From positions 1-41,964 of the IMG/VR virus record IMGVR_UViG_3300006916_000100: a DNA stretch of 41,964 bases, one strand, 5' to 3'. The notes beneath the pieces are model-generated. The model saw only the letters and a list, made by a program, of their open reading frames with translations, did not search any database and was not told the DNA's origin. The translations under genes were made by a program, and so were the position numbers. Source of the stretch: a virus. Shown here piece by piece: positions 1 through 9,393 of the stretch (within the stretch, counting starts at the first letter, position 1; each line of letters starts with the position of its first letter).

Positions 1-1
1 A

Positions 2-475
2 GGAGCAGCAAGCTCCATCTTTGACTTTACGCAAAGCGCCGCCGGTATATTTATTGGCTCTGGTGTGTCTACGCTTGACGCCAACTTTACGCAAAGTAGT
101 GCGGGCATAACAGTTGTCAGCGGCATATCAGAGCAATCGTTCAACTTTACACAGGTCAGCACAGCAAGCCTGATCGCTCACGGCCTTATAAACATCAACA
201 CACAGTTTGATCAGACGACTGTCGGCATCAGAGTTAGAACCGACAGCGCCACAATGGACTTTGCGTTTGATCAGACGACGACGGCTAATCTTATTCTTAG
301 CGGTGCCGCAGAAATTATCGCTGTTTTTGTGATGACCACGGACGGCGGGCTGTTGTGGGAGCGTATAGATCCTGACGGTTCGCCGAATTGGGCAGCAATC
401 ACACACAGCGGCGACTCGTGGACAGAAATCTCTACAGGTGGTACAACAGATACATGGACAGAAACGGTGGTTTAA
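2..475 (+). CDS. Tail fibre/adhesin-like repeat protein, 5' truncated
   Basis: The reading frame is open from the left edge, so the true start lies outside the window; a GTG at 65 is in frame but has no reason to be the start. The visible part is built from five to six copies of a 20-22 residue unit whose core is F-x-F-(T/D)-Q-(T/S)-(T/S)-x-x-x-(I/L), for example FNFTQVSTASLI and FAFDQTTTANLI. This gives a low-complexity beta-rich pattern. The C-terminus is rich in W, T and G. The TAA abuts the ATG of the next fibre-like gene (476). Repeats and position suggest a virion surface or tail-fibre protein; I do not recognise a named family. Confidence 0.75.
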   Translation, partial: GAASSIFDFTQSAAGIFIGSGVSTLDANFTQSSAGITVVSGISEQSFNFTQVSTASLIAHGLININTQFDQTTVGIRVRTDSATMDFAFDQTTTANLILSGAAEIIAVFVMTTDGGLLWERIDPDGSPNWAAITHSGDSWTEISTGGTTDTWTETVV

Positions 476-1219
476 ATGGCTTCCACATATACAGTAAACA
501 GTGGCATTGAAAAACCCGGCACCGGAGAACAGTCAGGTACTTGGGGCGCAACCACAAACACAAACTTTGACATTATTGACCGTGTGCTTAACGGCGTCGG
601 CACACTTACGCTGACAGGCACAACCACTACGTTAAGCACGTCAGATGGTTCTTTGTCAGATGGTCACTACAAGGTTTTAATACTTGCCGGATCCCCCTCT
701 GGCACAAACACAATCACAATCAGCCCTAACGACCAAAGCAAAATGTATTTGGCAAACAACACTACAAACCAAAGTGTTGTATTTACGCAGGGTTCCGGCG
801 GGAATGTTACTATTCCGGCTTCTACTTCCAAGTGGATTTATGCTGATGGTGCGGGTGCTGGCGCACAGGTTAGGGTTCTTCCTAGTGAGGTTGTAGAGGA
901 CAGTTCTCCACAACTAGGTGGCAACCTTGATCTTAATTCCAACAATATTACTGGCACTGGAAACATCAATACCACCGGTACACTTACTGTAACTGGGGCG
1001 GTTTCATCAGGTGCGATTGGTACAGGTTCGGCTAACATCACAAGCACGGGCACCGTTCAGGGCGGCCAGTTTACTCTAGACAACTCATCTAACGACTGGA
1101 CGTTTACTGTTTCGTCAAACAAGTTGATTATCAGCTACTCCGGCACTGCAAAGATGGAGCTTGATACAAGCGGAAACTTAAAGGTAACCGGAAACGTGAC
1201 AGCATATGGATCTATCTAA
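476..1219 (+). CDS. Tail fibre-like structural protein
   Basis: This 247-aa protein is rich in T, S, G and N. The N-terminus carries EKPGTGEQSGTWGATTN followed by NFDIID, and the middle carries DSSPQLGGNLDLNSNNITG; I associate both with fibre proteins of marine phages. The second half is a run of short repeats such as TGNINTTGTLTVTGAVSSG, typical of a beta-helical or triple-stranded fibre shaft. No enzymatic motif is visible. The start directly follows the previous TAA, and the stop overlaps the next ATG (TAATG), so it is translated within the late operon. The role as a host-contact fibre is inferred from composition and neighbours. Confidence 0.75.
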   Translation: MASTYTVNSGIEKPGTGEQSGTWGATTNTNFDIIDRVLNGVGTLTLTGTTTTLSTSDGSLSDGHYKVLILAGSPSGTNTITISPNDQSKMYLANNTTNQSVVFTQGSGGNVTIPASTSKWIYADGAGAGAQVRVLPSEVVEDSSPQLGGNLDLNSNNITGTGNINTTGTLTVTGAVSSGAIGTGSANITSTGTVQGGQFTLDNSSNDWTFTVSSNKLIISYSGTAKMELDTSGNLKVTGNVTAYGSI

Positions 1220-2271
1220 TGAGCGCATTGCCAAGTTCTGGAGCTATATCTCTTAATGATATCCGCGCTGAATTTGTAGGCGGTAATAGCTCTATTGATT
1301 TGCAAAGTCTGTATAAAGGCTCCGCCGGGGGCAATGCCATTGTTCGATCAAAAGCCTCTAACAACAGTGGCACAGATTTAGCACCAAACATCCCTGCTTC
1401 GGGCGCAATTACCCTTAGTAACTTTTACGGTTCTGAACGTGCGTTTGCGTATGTTTATTCTTCTAGTCAGACGGATCAAAGTGCGGCCACAGTGTTTGGC
1501 GACGATTATGCGGGAAACTACAAAAAGCGTGTCACCGTCAACAACGGTGTTACGCTCAGTGTGAGCGCAGTGCTTGATTCAGCATTAGACTACCCATCTA
1601 ACGGCGGTGGTGACTTGGAGCTTATCAACAACGGCACCATTAATGCGGTTGGGTCAAAGGGCGTGGACAACAACACCTCTACAACTATTGTTGTGACTGG
1701 AAACGGCACATTTACCGCAGGCACTCGTGCAGAGTTTGTTTCTGCTTTGCAAAGCGATGGGTCAGTTCAGATAAACTACCTTGGAGGATTTGGCGGGGCA
1801 TCCGGCAGCGACATTCATCATTCTGATTACGGAGGTAGTGGGTTTAATTCAAAGTTAACTCGTAGCGGCAACACCTTTACGTTGTCATGGACATATAACG
1901 AAATGGACTATTCCAATGCGGGTGCGGGTAGTTTAGATATTTCCTCTATGTTCCCTCTTTCTGGCAGCAGCTTTGATTACACGAACACAAGTTCTTTAGA
2001 TCAAAACAGTCAAGTCGGTGCATATAGCAGAGACGTTAGAGATATTGGCATCGGTAAAAAAGTGGTTAGTGGGACCATGTATTATTGGTTTGGGTCCAAT
2101 AACAAGCCCACTAATATGGATGTGGCTAATAACAGGTACATTCAACCCGGTCATACTCAGACCACATTGACCACCAGTAACAGTCAAAGAAGTTCTGTTC
2201 TGCAAGATGCTAACGGGACTCGTCGCGAGGGAAACTTCGATACTTCTGGTTTTTCAGGGACCGATAACTAA
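1219..2271 (+). CDS. Tail fibre/receptor-contact-like structural protein
   Basis: This 350-aa protein opens with LPSSGAISLNDIRAEFVGG. About 65 residues in, a related phrase IPASGAITLSNFYGSERAF occurs, so the N-terminal domain looks like two versions of a (S/A)-SGAI-(S/T)-L-(N/S) element. The rest is G/S/N/T-rich with few charged residues and no catalytic motif, consistent with a virion surface protein. It starts on the overlapped ATG of a TAATG junction and ends with the same kind of junction to the tail-stabilisation-like gene. The fibre assignment is an inference from N-terminal motif, composition and operon position; the C-terminal two thirds are unrecognised. Confidence 0.7.
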   Translation: MSALPSSGAISLNDIRAEFVGGNSSIDLQSLYKGSAGGNAIVRSKASNNSGTDLAPNIPASGAITLSNFYGSERAFAYVYSSSQTDQSAATVFGDDYAGNYKKRVTVNNGVTLSVSAVLDSALDYPSNGGGDLELINNGTINAVGSKGVDNNTSTTIVVTGNGTFTAGTRAEFVSALQSDGSVQINYLGGFGGASGSDIHHSDYGGSGFNSKLTRSGNTFTLSWTYNEMDYSNAGAGSLDISSMFPLSGSSFDYTNTSSLDQNSQVGAYSRDVRDIGIGKKVVSGTMYYWFGSNNKPTNMDVANNRYIQPGHTQTTLTTSNSQRSSVLQDANGTRREGNFDTSGFSGTDN

Positions 2272-4148
2272 TGCCGCTTAGAAAGTTACAATTTAAGCCC
2301 GGTGTAAACCAAGAGATCACCTCGTACTCCAACGAAGGTGGTTGGCGTGATTGTGATAAGATCAGGTTTCGCTTTGGCTATCCTGAAAAGATAGGCGGGT
2401 GGGAAAAATATAGTTCTTCTACATATCTTGGCTCTGCTCGTGCGCTGCACAACTGGATCGCGCTTGACGGTTCTAATTACTTGGGCGTTGGCACTCACCT
2501 TAAATATTACATTGAAGAAGGTCAGGCGTTTTCAGACATCACCCCTATTCGCTCTACTACAGGGGCAGGTGACGCGACGTTTGCTGCGACCAACGGCAGC
2601 GCCGTCATCACTGTAACTGATAGCTCTCATGGCGCAGTCGAGAATGACTTTGTTACTTTTTCAAGCGCAGCATCTCTGGGGGGCAACATCACCGCTGCGG
2701 TTCTTAATGTTGAACATCAGATCACGCAAATCGTAGATGCGAACACCTATAAAATTACGGCAAGTGCCACTGCAAGTGGATCAGATTCTGGTAACGGCGG
2801 CAGCAACACCGTTGCAGCGTATCAGATAAATGTGGGTCTTGATTCTGTCGTCGGCGGCACCGGTTGGGGTGCAGGGACGTGGGGTCGAGGCGCGTGGGGT
2901 TCTGCGGAGCCTAACGGTTTGACAACGACAACTGAAATCAGGCTTTGGTCGCACGATAACTTTGGCGAAGACCTACTGATTAACGCCAGAGACAGTAATA
3001 TTTTTTACTGGGACAGAACAAACAACCTCTCCACACGAGCGATTGAACTGTCCACTATTTCTGGAACAAAACGAAGTGTGCCTACGATTGCAAAACAGAT
3101 CTTGGTATCTGATCAAGACCGTCATGTGATTGCCTTTGGTTGTGACGGGCTGAACTCAAGCAATACCGCAGCGCAAGGAAACGGCACACAAGACCCATTG
3201 TTGATCCGCTTTTCGTCCCAAGAAGACCCGATAGATTGGTATCCTACAGCCACAAACACCGCCGGTGACATACGTCTTGGTGCCGGTTCTACCTTTGTAC
3301 AGGCTGTTGAAACAAAGCGAGAAATACTTGTCTGGACAGATACCGCGCTAAATTCTATGCGATTTATCGGCCCGCCGTTTACTTTTGGCCTGCAACAGCT
3401 TGCATCCAACATTACGATCATGGGTCCAAATGCAGCGGTAGCTACTGAAGACGTTGTCTTCTGGATGGGTATCGACAATTTCTACGTTTATGCCGGTCAG
3501 ACGCAACAGTTGCCATGCACCGTAAAGAACAAAGTGTTCCTAGACTTTAACTTTAGTCAGACAGCTAAAGTTGTAGCGGGCGTCAACTCTGAGTTTTCTG
3601 AGGTATTTTGGTTCTACCCATCGGCGGCAAGCAATGATAATGACCGGTATGTTGTGTATAATTACGGTGAAAAAGTCTGGTACTTTGGCACTATGTCTAG
3701 AAGTGCTTGGCTTGACCGTGGGGTGCGGCAGTATCCAATCGCTGCGGAATCCTCTTATTTGTATAACCATGAGTTAGGATATGATGACGATGGTTCAGCG
3801 ATGAACTCTTTCATTGAGTCCGCTGCAATTGATATCGAAGACGGGGACCGTTTTGTTTACATAAACAAGGTGATACCTGACCTGACATTTACCGGGTCAA
3901 CAAACTTGAGTAGCCCGCAAGCCACGTTTACTGTCAAAGCCAGAAACTTCCCCGGCGCTAGTTTTGATAATACGGCGGCATCTGCGGCTATACGAACATC
4001 TGAATCTCCGGTAGAAAAGTTTACAGAGCAGTTATATTTGCGGGCGCGAGGCAGATCTTTTGCAATGCGTATCGAATCAGAGGCACTAGGTGCTAAGTGG
4101 AAACTGGGTAGCCCGCGTGTTGATATGCGGCCTGATGGGAGACGATAA
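2271..4148 (+). CDS. Tail hub/stabilisation-like structural protein
   Basis: This 625-aa protein begins KLQFKPGVNQEITSYSNEGG followed by WRDCDKIRFRFGYPEKIGGW. This N-terminus recurs in marine podoviruses and resembles the layout of P22 gp10-type phage stabilisation proteins, which close the tail after DNA packaging. The remainder alternates beta-propeller-like W/Y/F motifs (for example RLWSHDNFGEDLLINARDS and YVVYNYGEKVWYFG). No signal peptide or transmembrane segment is visible. It lies between fibre-like genes and internal virion genes, the expected place for a tail hub component. Structural role is likely; the precise equivalence to gp10 is not proven from sequence alone. Confidence 0.65.
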   Translation: MPLRKLQFKPGVNQEITSYSNEGGWRDCDKIRFRFGYPEKIGGWEKYSSSTYLGSARALHNWIALDGSNYLGVGTHLKYYIEEGQAFSDITPIRSTTGAGDATFAATNGSAVITVTDSSHGAVENDFVTFSSAASLGGNITAAVLNVEHQITQIVDANTYKITASATASGSDSGNGGSNTVAAYQINVGLDSVVGGTGWGAGTWGRGAWGSAEPNGLTTTTEIRLWSHDNFGEDLLINARDSNIFYWDRTNNLSTRAIELSTISGTKRSVPTIAKQILVSDQDRHVIAFGCDGLNSSNTAAQGNGTQDPLLIRFSSQEDPIDWYPTATNTAGDIRLGAGSTFVQAVETKREILVWTDTALNSMRFIGPPFTFGLQQLASNITIMGPNAAVATEDVVFWMGIDNFYVYAGQTQQLPCTVKNKVFLDFNFSQTAKVVAGVNSEFSEVFWFYPSAASNDNDRYVVYNYGEKVWYFGTMSRSAWLDRGVRQYPIAAESSYLYNHELGYDDDGSAMNSFIESAAIDIEDGDRFVYINKVIPDLTFTGSTNLSSPQATFTVKARNFPGASFDNTAASAAIRTSESPVEKFTEQLYLRARGRSFAMRIESEALGAKWKLGSPRVDMRPDGRR

Positions 4149-4378
4149 TGTCATCAAATCAGATTGCACCACCGCGATTACCGGAAGCTCCTTTTGAGTA
4201 TAGCCCGCAATACATGGCTGATTTGTTGCGGGCTTTAGAGTTATTTATCGCGCAAGAAAGAAATCCGGGCGAGCTTCGCGGAACACGGATCACGCTTACT
4301 GAATTGCCTACCAGCGCGACTGGTTTAGAGGTTGGTGCGTTATTTAATGACAGCGGTACAGTGAAGATCGTGACATAA
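4148..4378 (+). CDS. Small conserved phage protein
   Basis: This 76-aa protein starts in a TAATG overlap with the previous gene. An N-terminal P-rich stretch is followed by an amphipathic helix (YMADLLRALELFIAQERNPG) and a C-terminal phrase LPTSATGLEVGALFNDSGTV. Proteins of this size and ending sit beside the tail hub gene in other marine phage contigs as I recall them. No enzymatic or metal-binding motif is visible. It is probably a minor virion or assembly component; this is inferred from position only. It is the last gene before a short intergenic gap that holds a promoter-like sequence. Confidence 0.65.
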   Translation: MSSNQIAPPRLPEAPFEYSPQYMADLLRALELFIAQERNPGELRGTRITLTELPTSATGLEVGALFNDSGTVKIVT

Positions 4379-4397
4379 GCGCGTTTTTGCGTATACT
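4370..4397 (+). promoter_or_regulatory. Putative sigma70-type promoter for internal virion genes
   Basis: GTGACA (4370-4375) is followed after 16 bp by TATACT (4392-4397), each 5/6 to the sigma70 consensus. The predicted start would be near 4404, 19 bp before the ATG at 4423. The -35 overlaps the stop codon of the preceding gene. This is the only gap of notable length in the first 15 kb of the operon. Confidence 0.4.
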
Positions 4398-4422
4398 TGT
4401 AGTAGCTAATAAGAGTTGACCC

Positions 4423-5514
4423 ATGGGCTTATTTGACAAAATCGGGGATGTTTTTGAGGACGTAAAGGACGCTGTCGTAGACGCGGCTCCTGTTTTACTG
4501 CCTATAGCCCTATCTTATTTTGCTCCCGGCATGAGTTTGGTGGGCAGGCAAGCTCTTGGTGCAGGTATCGGCACATTGTTGAAGGGCGGCAAACCAGAAG
4601 ATGCTCTTAAGTCAGCGGCTATCGGCGGCGCTCTTGGTGCGGTACAAGGCGGTATTGGCGGGTTGATGCAGGATGGCGGTGGCTTTACCGAAGGGATGAA
4701 ACGTTCTTTCCAAGGAACACAAGACACTGGTATTTTTGGTCGTCCTCTTCGTGACTCCGCTGCAGGTGGAGACAGGACTTTAAGAGAGAGCTTCTTGGGC
4801 AGAAATCCATTAGCTAACCAGCCCGCCGCCAATCCGGCAGAAGCTACAATGAATCTTAATTCTTCGACAGAGTTGTTAAACAAATTGGGCAACCCCGCTC
4901 CTTCATTGGGCGACAAACCCGGAAGTTTCTTTGCAAACCCTTTTGAGAGCGGGCCAACCACAGACACTATACTGAACTCAAGCGAGTTTGCTTCTTTAAC
5001 AGAGCAGGGCATAAGCCCTGACAAAGCACTTTCACTCTTAAAAGAAGAATACACCCCGTCAGCGTTTTCTCGCTTTGGCGTTCCCGCTCTGGGGCTTGCA
5101 TCCCTCGCAGCTTTCTCTGGCGACGAAGAAGAAGAAGAAGAGTACATGGAGACAGGGGCCGACCTGTATTACGCTGACCCTGACCGGTACAATATCAATT
5201 TGTATCAAGACGGCGGCGCTGTACCAAACAATTACAAAGGCTTTTCAAAGCTGCCCGAAGCTGTTCAGGAGAAAATTGACCCCTCTCTTGCTGCAAAATA
5301 CAAGGCCGGTGGTGAAGCTTACCCACGCCGTACCGGCGGCATTGGCCCCGGAATAGGTTCTGGAACAAAGGATGATGTTCCCGCGCTTCTTATGGATGGA
5401 GAGTTTGTGATGACACGTGACGCAGTTAAAGGTGCAGGCGGCGGCAGTGTCAAGAAAGGCATTGATCGAATGTATGATGTAATGCGTGACCTAGAAAACA
5501 AGGCGACAGCATAA
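4423..5514 (+). CDS. Internal virion/ejection-type structural protein
   Basis: This 363-aa protein has a hydrophobic N-terminal third with helices and Gly/Ala-rich segments (VLLPIALSYFAPGMSLVG and ALKSAAIGGALGAVQGGIGG). The central part is polar and an EEEEEE acidic run lies near residue 240. The C-terminal domain contains GPGIGSGTKDDVPALLMDGE followed by FVMTRDAVKGAGGG, a phrase I know from internal virion or tape-measure-like proteins of many phages. Membrane-interacting segments plus this C-terminal module fit a DNA-ejection protein. It overlaps the next gene through TAATG and may start a sub-operon from the promoter at 4370. The exact role is inferred. Confidence 0.6.
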   Translation: MGLFDKIGDVFEDVKDAVVDAAPVLLPIALSYFAPGMSLVGRQALGAGIGTLLKGGKPEDALKSAAIGGALGAVQGGIGGLMQDGGGFTEGMKRSFQGTQDTGIFGRPLRDSAAGGDRTLRESFLGRNPLANQPAANPAEATMNLNSSTELLNKLGNPAPSLGDKPGSFFANPFESGPTTDTILNSSEFASLTEQGISPDKALSLLKEEYTPSAFSRFGVPALGLASLAAFSGDEEEEEEYMETGADLYYADPDRYNINLYQDGGAVPNNYKGFSKLPEAVQEKIDPSLAAKYKAGGEAYPRRTGGIGPGIGSGTKDDVPALLMDGEFVMTRDAVKGAGGGSVKKGIDRMYDVMRDLENKATA

Positions 5515-6422
5515 TGGCTACTCAAACTCAAATAGTCCGCGAAGCTCCTGAAGTAGAAGCTCTTAAACTAGGGCTCATGGAATCGGCAAAAACACTTGCC
5601 GACACTCCAATTGACATACCCGGCTATGACGTAGAGGGGCTTACAGAACTTCAAAAAGCTGCACTTCGACGTGCGGGGGGCATGTATGACCCTACCGCCG
5701 ACATTGACGCGGCCCGGTTGGGTTTAACTGGTGCGGGTCAACAGCTTACTGATGCACAGAATTTGATTCTGCAGTCTCTTGGACGCGACGGCGGTGCCGG
5801 TATTCGCGGTGCTATGGATCCGTATGTCAACGAGGTCATCGACCAAGCGCAGCAAGATATCTTTGAACAAGCTCAAATGCAGGGCAACCGGGCAACTGCA
5901 GAAGGCATTGCTGCCGCGGGTGACGCGGCATTTGGTTCTCGCGGTGAAATCCAGCAAGGTATGATTGATCGGGACGCCATCAGAGAAGCTGGGCGCATTG
6001 GCTCTCAGCTTCGCAGTGCCGCTTTTACAGATGCTGCAAATCGTCTTGGCTCTGCCGCCGGTGGTATTGCCAGCCTTGCCGGGCAAGGCGCAGGGTTTGC
6101 AGGACAAGGAGCCGGGCTGGCACAACTTCAGCAAGGTCTTGAGCAGCAGGGTGTTGGATTTGGCTTTGATGTCGGGGCACGGGAACAGGCGCAGGGTCAG
6201 GCAGAGATTGATGCGTTACGTGCGGGCAATCTGGAAAATCTGTACGAGCCATATAAGAGATTAGGTTTTGTATCTGATATATATCAGGGCGCTCCTTCTA
6301 CGCAGATGACCACCGTCACAGGAGCCGCGGGCGGCAACACGGCATCACCGTTTGAGAAACTGTTTGGTTACGGAACCGCGGCATTGTCTGGCGCGGCGGG
6401 CATACAAAGCCTGTTTGGATAG
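5514..6422 (+). CDS. Internal virion-like structural protein
   Basis: This 302-aa protein is alpha-helical, rich in A, G and Q. Helical repeats include QAQMQGNRATAEGIAAAGDA and GIASLAGQGAGFAGQGAGLA, and the C-terminus (FEKLFGYGTAALSGAAGIQS) is Gly/Ala-rich and could insert into membrane. The composition resembles small ejection proteins of P22-like and T7-like phages, though I see no motif that fixes the family. It starts in a TAATG overlap and is followed by the 982-aa gene 12 bp later. A place in the injected protein set is the best inference. Confidence 0.6.
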   Translation: MATQTQIVREAPEVEALKLGLMESAKTLADTPIDIPGYDVEGLTELQKAALRRAGGMYDPTADIDAARLGLTGAGQQLTDAQNLILQSLGRDGGAGIRGAMDPYVNEVIDQAQQDIFEQAQMQGNRATAEGIAAAGDAAFGSRGEIQQGMIDRDAIREAGRIGSQLRSAAFTDAANRLGSAAGGIASLAGQGAGFAGQGAGLAQLQQGLEQQGVGFGFDVGAREQAQGQAEIDALRAGNLENLYEPYKRLGFVSDIYQGAPSTQMTTVTGAAGGNTASPFEKLFGYGTAALSGAAGIQSLFG

Positions 6423-6433
6423 GACTGATTAGC

Positions 6434-9382
6434 ATGGCTGTTTACGATAGAAACATGTTCCGCGGATCACGGCCCACGGCTCGTGGTAATTCGCCAAAAG
6501 CCGCCACTCAGGCGGTTTCTTCTATGGCGAACATGTCACAAAGTGTTGCTGGCCCTATGATCCAAGAGGGCATTGCCGGTGTTATGAAGGACATGACGGC
6601 GGGCGTAAAAGCGGCTGAAGATTATCGTGGGGCCATGAATGCATTCCGGGGGGATGATAAGTCCGTAGAGCAGCGTCGTGAAGAGCTTGGCGGCATTGTA
6701 GGCATGAAGGATGCCAAGAAGACGCCGGAGTCTGTGCTGACTTTGGTACAGCCTGTTATGGAAATGCGTGAGATGGGTCAGGTTGATCAGGGCATTGGTC
6801 AGGTGGCACAAAAGGCCATGGACACGCCGGTAGAAGGCAAGATGGCGCAAGGCATCATGCAGCCTGTGCGTATGCAGTCTGGCGGTCAGGCAAGCTTGGC
6901 AGAGCTTTACAAGCAAAACCTGCCTATGATTCAAGAGATTTACGGCGACGACACTGACGAGCTTCGCAAGCGGGCGACGGGTCAGTTCTTGTTGGGCACC
7001 GCGGCACCACTTGGTTTGGCGATTGCTCAAGGCATGCCTATTGAGGAAGCTTTGATGCGCGGCTTGCCAGAGCTTGGCAAAGCTGGCGCAAGCGTGGACG
7101 CAGCGAAGCGCAAGACACGGGACGCACAGCGTCAGGCTGCACTGAACATGGCGTCAACTCAGTTTGCCGAACAAAATAAATTAACGGAACGCGATCCAAC
7201 AAAGGATCTTTATCGCGGGCCCACTCTTGTTAGAAAAGGCGTTCCAAAAGCTCCGGTTTTCACGCCCACCTCTCTTTATAAAGTGACTGATGGTGGCTAC
7301 GAGTCAACTTATGTAACCACTTTGGAACAGGCTCAAACTGCAGCGGGGCAAGGCTTTACAGAAAGTAGCCGACCACCGGGCCAAGAAGTAGGAAAGCCGA
7401 CGTTTTATTTTGATAAATCAATAGATGGCCTAAGACTTTATACAGACAAAGAAGTAGATGCCCTGCCGGAAGACCAGAAAAATAATTTGGGTCCGGTGCC
7501 GTCTGAACCGAAGTTCGGTAAAGATATATTTATTGTGGATCTTGATGCTCCACGTGGATTCCGGTCAATGACTATTCAGCCCGGAGATGAGGTGCCTGAA
7601 GGTTATGGTTTCACTCAACCTGACATAAAGTTTGGCGAATATTTTGATAGCGTCAAAAAAGTTGTTGTGAGCATACCAGATGCAAAAGCTCGTCAAAATA
7701 CTACCCGATACACAAAACCGGGCCCGGACACGCTTATGGACGTTTTTGATTTAGAAACCGGTAACAAAATAAAATTACCGTTTAGTGAATACGATAATGA
7801 TCGTAGTAAATATTCTATAGACGATCCGAACGCTACCGACACTGTTTACTTCAGTCAGGCAACCACCGTTAAGGTAAACGGGGCGGACACAGTATTCCCG
7901 GCGGGGACTCCGGCTGATTTCAAATTAAGCACGATTGCGGGGTTCCCAGAAGGTAGCTATACCACTACTGCGCCACCTGCCAAAAAAGACGAAAAATATG
8001 TAAGTAATTTAACGCCGATTGAAGACATTGTTCTTAACGGTGAAACACTGCCTGCTGGGCAAATGATCGCAAAAGTACCACAAGCCTTTTACGATAAAAA
8101 TAGAAGCAAGTTTCGTACATCCGAAGATGTCGCGGCACAAAGAGCCGACGACAAAGATGCTAAGAAAACAAACAATATGACGTTCTTAGAAGCTGGTACG
8201 TATCAATTACCTACAGGCAACACGATTACTGTAGAGGCTGGAGAAAGTAGACCCCTTACTCCTGCCGCGGTAGATGCCATTAATGAACAAAACCCGAATG
8301 CCTTTGGCAAAAAACCAGATCCGGTAAAGCCAAACATGATAAATGTCAGATTTTTGCAGTCTGTAAATAAAGATGGTGTTGTAGGAGCAAGGGGTCAAGT
8401 TAAGCCAGTTCCGGCGGACTTCGTTAACAACAACATGAGCCTGTTTGAAGCAGTGGATCAAGGCACGGACAAAGCACCAAAACTGACAGAATCTCAAGCA
8501 CGAACAAACTTGGAAAGCATTGTCCCTCAAATAATGACTGAGGGTTTACCAGATGCTGAGTTTGAAACACTGCGCCGTAGTTTTGAAAATAATCTTGCCG
8601 CGCTCATTGATAGGTCGGGCACTGCAAACATTTCTACGACAGTGGAAGGTGGGCAAGTTTCTTTGCCGCCGTCGATTCCAAGTTTTGTGATGGACACTTT
8701 AACTGAATTAAATCAGGGCTTAACACTTGAAGAGGCTAGAGCCGCTGGGGTTAAAACGGCCATCAATGATTTCGGGTTGTTGGCAAAGCCGACGGAATCT
8801 GCAACACCAACATTTGCAGACATGATTAGTAGCGACTTAAACTTGAGTGAATCTAATCTTGGTGTTTCAGGGAAAATTAAGAGAGGTATAGACGGGGTTT
8901 TCGTACCATTACAAAACTTGTTTTTGGGTAGAGCCACTGCGGCTTTTCCTGAATCTAGACAAGCTGTAAAAGATGTAGAGGCAGTAAACACTTATGCCTT
9001 GATTATTTATCGCAACGCTTTGCCCGCACAAACCAAGGGTTCTCTAGTAGATGAATTTCAAAAGACTTTACCAAACATTACGGGGATAACAGAGGCAAAT
9101 CAGCAAAGAGCGGCAGATGCAAAGAAAGTCGCTACCTTTCTCTATAATATGAAGGTTGACGTTATGACAGAAAGAGATAATTTGCCCGCGACCACCCGAA
9201 ACGAAAAAGAAAGGGCGCGTTTACTTTCATCGTTGTATGAACTAGAAAACTTGGAAGAACAATACATTCGGTTGAGTAACATGCTTGCTGGAAACTTTAA
9301 CGCCGCGGGCGATCCCGGTTCGACAATAAGCAATACGGACAATTCAATGGATAGTGTTTTTGATCCGGTTAAAGTTGATTAA
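6434..9382 (+). CDS. Large internal virion-type protein, unrecognised
   Basis: This 982-aa protein has three visible parts. Residues 1-230 are helical and M/Q/A-rich (MQPVRMQSGGQASLAELYKQ). Residues about 400-690 hold imperfect beta modules of about 45-55 residues with the pattern G-x-x-(L/F)-P-(A/T)-G followed by a short helix and N-x-x-x-F, for example LNGETLPAGQMIAKVPQAFY and LEAGTYQLPTGNTITVEAGE. The C-terminal third is helical with coiled-coil character. No catalytic signature is recognised. Size, order and lack of enzymatic motifs fit a large ejection or capsid-internal protein. The codons are less GC-rich in the repeat part than in the first 230 residues. Confidence 0.6.
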   Translation: MAVYDRNMFRGSRPTARGNSPKAATQAVSSMANMSQSVAGPMIQEGIAGVMKDMTAGVKAAEDYRGAMNAFRGDDKSVEQRREELGGIVGMKDAKKTPESVLTLVQPVMEMREMGQVDQGIGQVAQKAMDTPVEGKMAQGIMQPVRMQSGGQASLAELYKQNLPMIQEIYGDDTDELRKRATGQFLLGTAAPLGLAIAQGMPIEEALMRGLPELGKAGASVDAAKRKTRDAQRQAALNMASTQFAEQNKLTERDPTKDLYRGPTLVRKGVPKAPVFTPTSLYKVTDGGYESTYVTTLEQAQTAAGQGFTESSRPPGQEVGKPTFYFDKSIDGLRLYTDKEVDALPEDQKNNLGPVPSEPKFGKDIFIVDLDAPRGFRSMTIQPGDEVPEGYGFTQPDIKFGEYFDSVKKVVVSIPDAKARQNTTRYTKPGPDTLMDVFDLETGNKIKLPFSEYDNDRSKYSIDDPNATDTVYFSQATTVKVNGADTVFPAGTPADFKLSTIAGFPEGSYTTTAPPAKKDEKYVSNLTPIEDIVLNGETLPAGQMIAKVPQAFYDKNRSKFRTSEDVAAQRADDKDAKKTNNMTFLEAGTYQLPTGNTITVEAGESRPLTPAAVDAINEQNPNAFGKKPDPVKPNMINVRFLQSVNKDGVVGARGQVKPVPADFVNNNMSLFEAVDQGTDKAPKLTESQARTNLESIVPQIMTEGLPDAEFETLRRSFENNLAALIDRSGTANISTTVEGGQVSLPPSIPSFVMDTLTELNQGLTLEEARAAGVKTAINDFGLLAKPTESATPTFADMISSDLNLSESNLGVSGKIKRGIDGVFVPLQNLFLGRATAAFPESRQAVKDVEAVNTYALIIYRNALPAQTKGSLVDEFQKTLPNITGITEANQQRAADAKKVATFLYNMKVDVMTERDNLPATTRNEKERARLLSSLYELENLEEQYIRLSNMLAGNFNAAGDPGSTISNTDNSMDSVFDPVKVD

Positions 9383-9393
9383 GGGATACAGTT

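Noticed and set aside
4515-5147. 210-codon minus-strand open frame
   Set aside because: It lies fully antisense to the internal virion gene at 4423, is Pro/Ser-rich as expected from reading Gly/Ala codons backwards, and has no ribosome site or domain.
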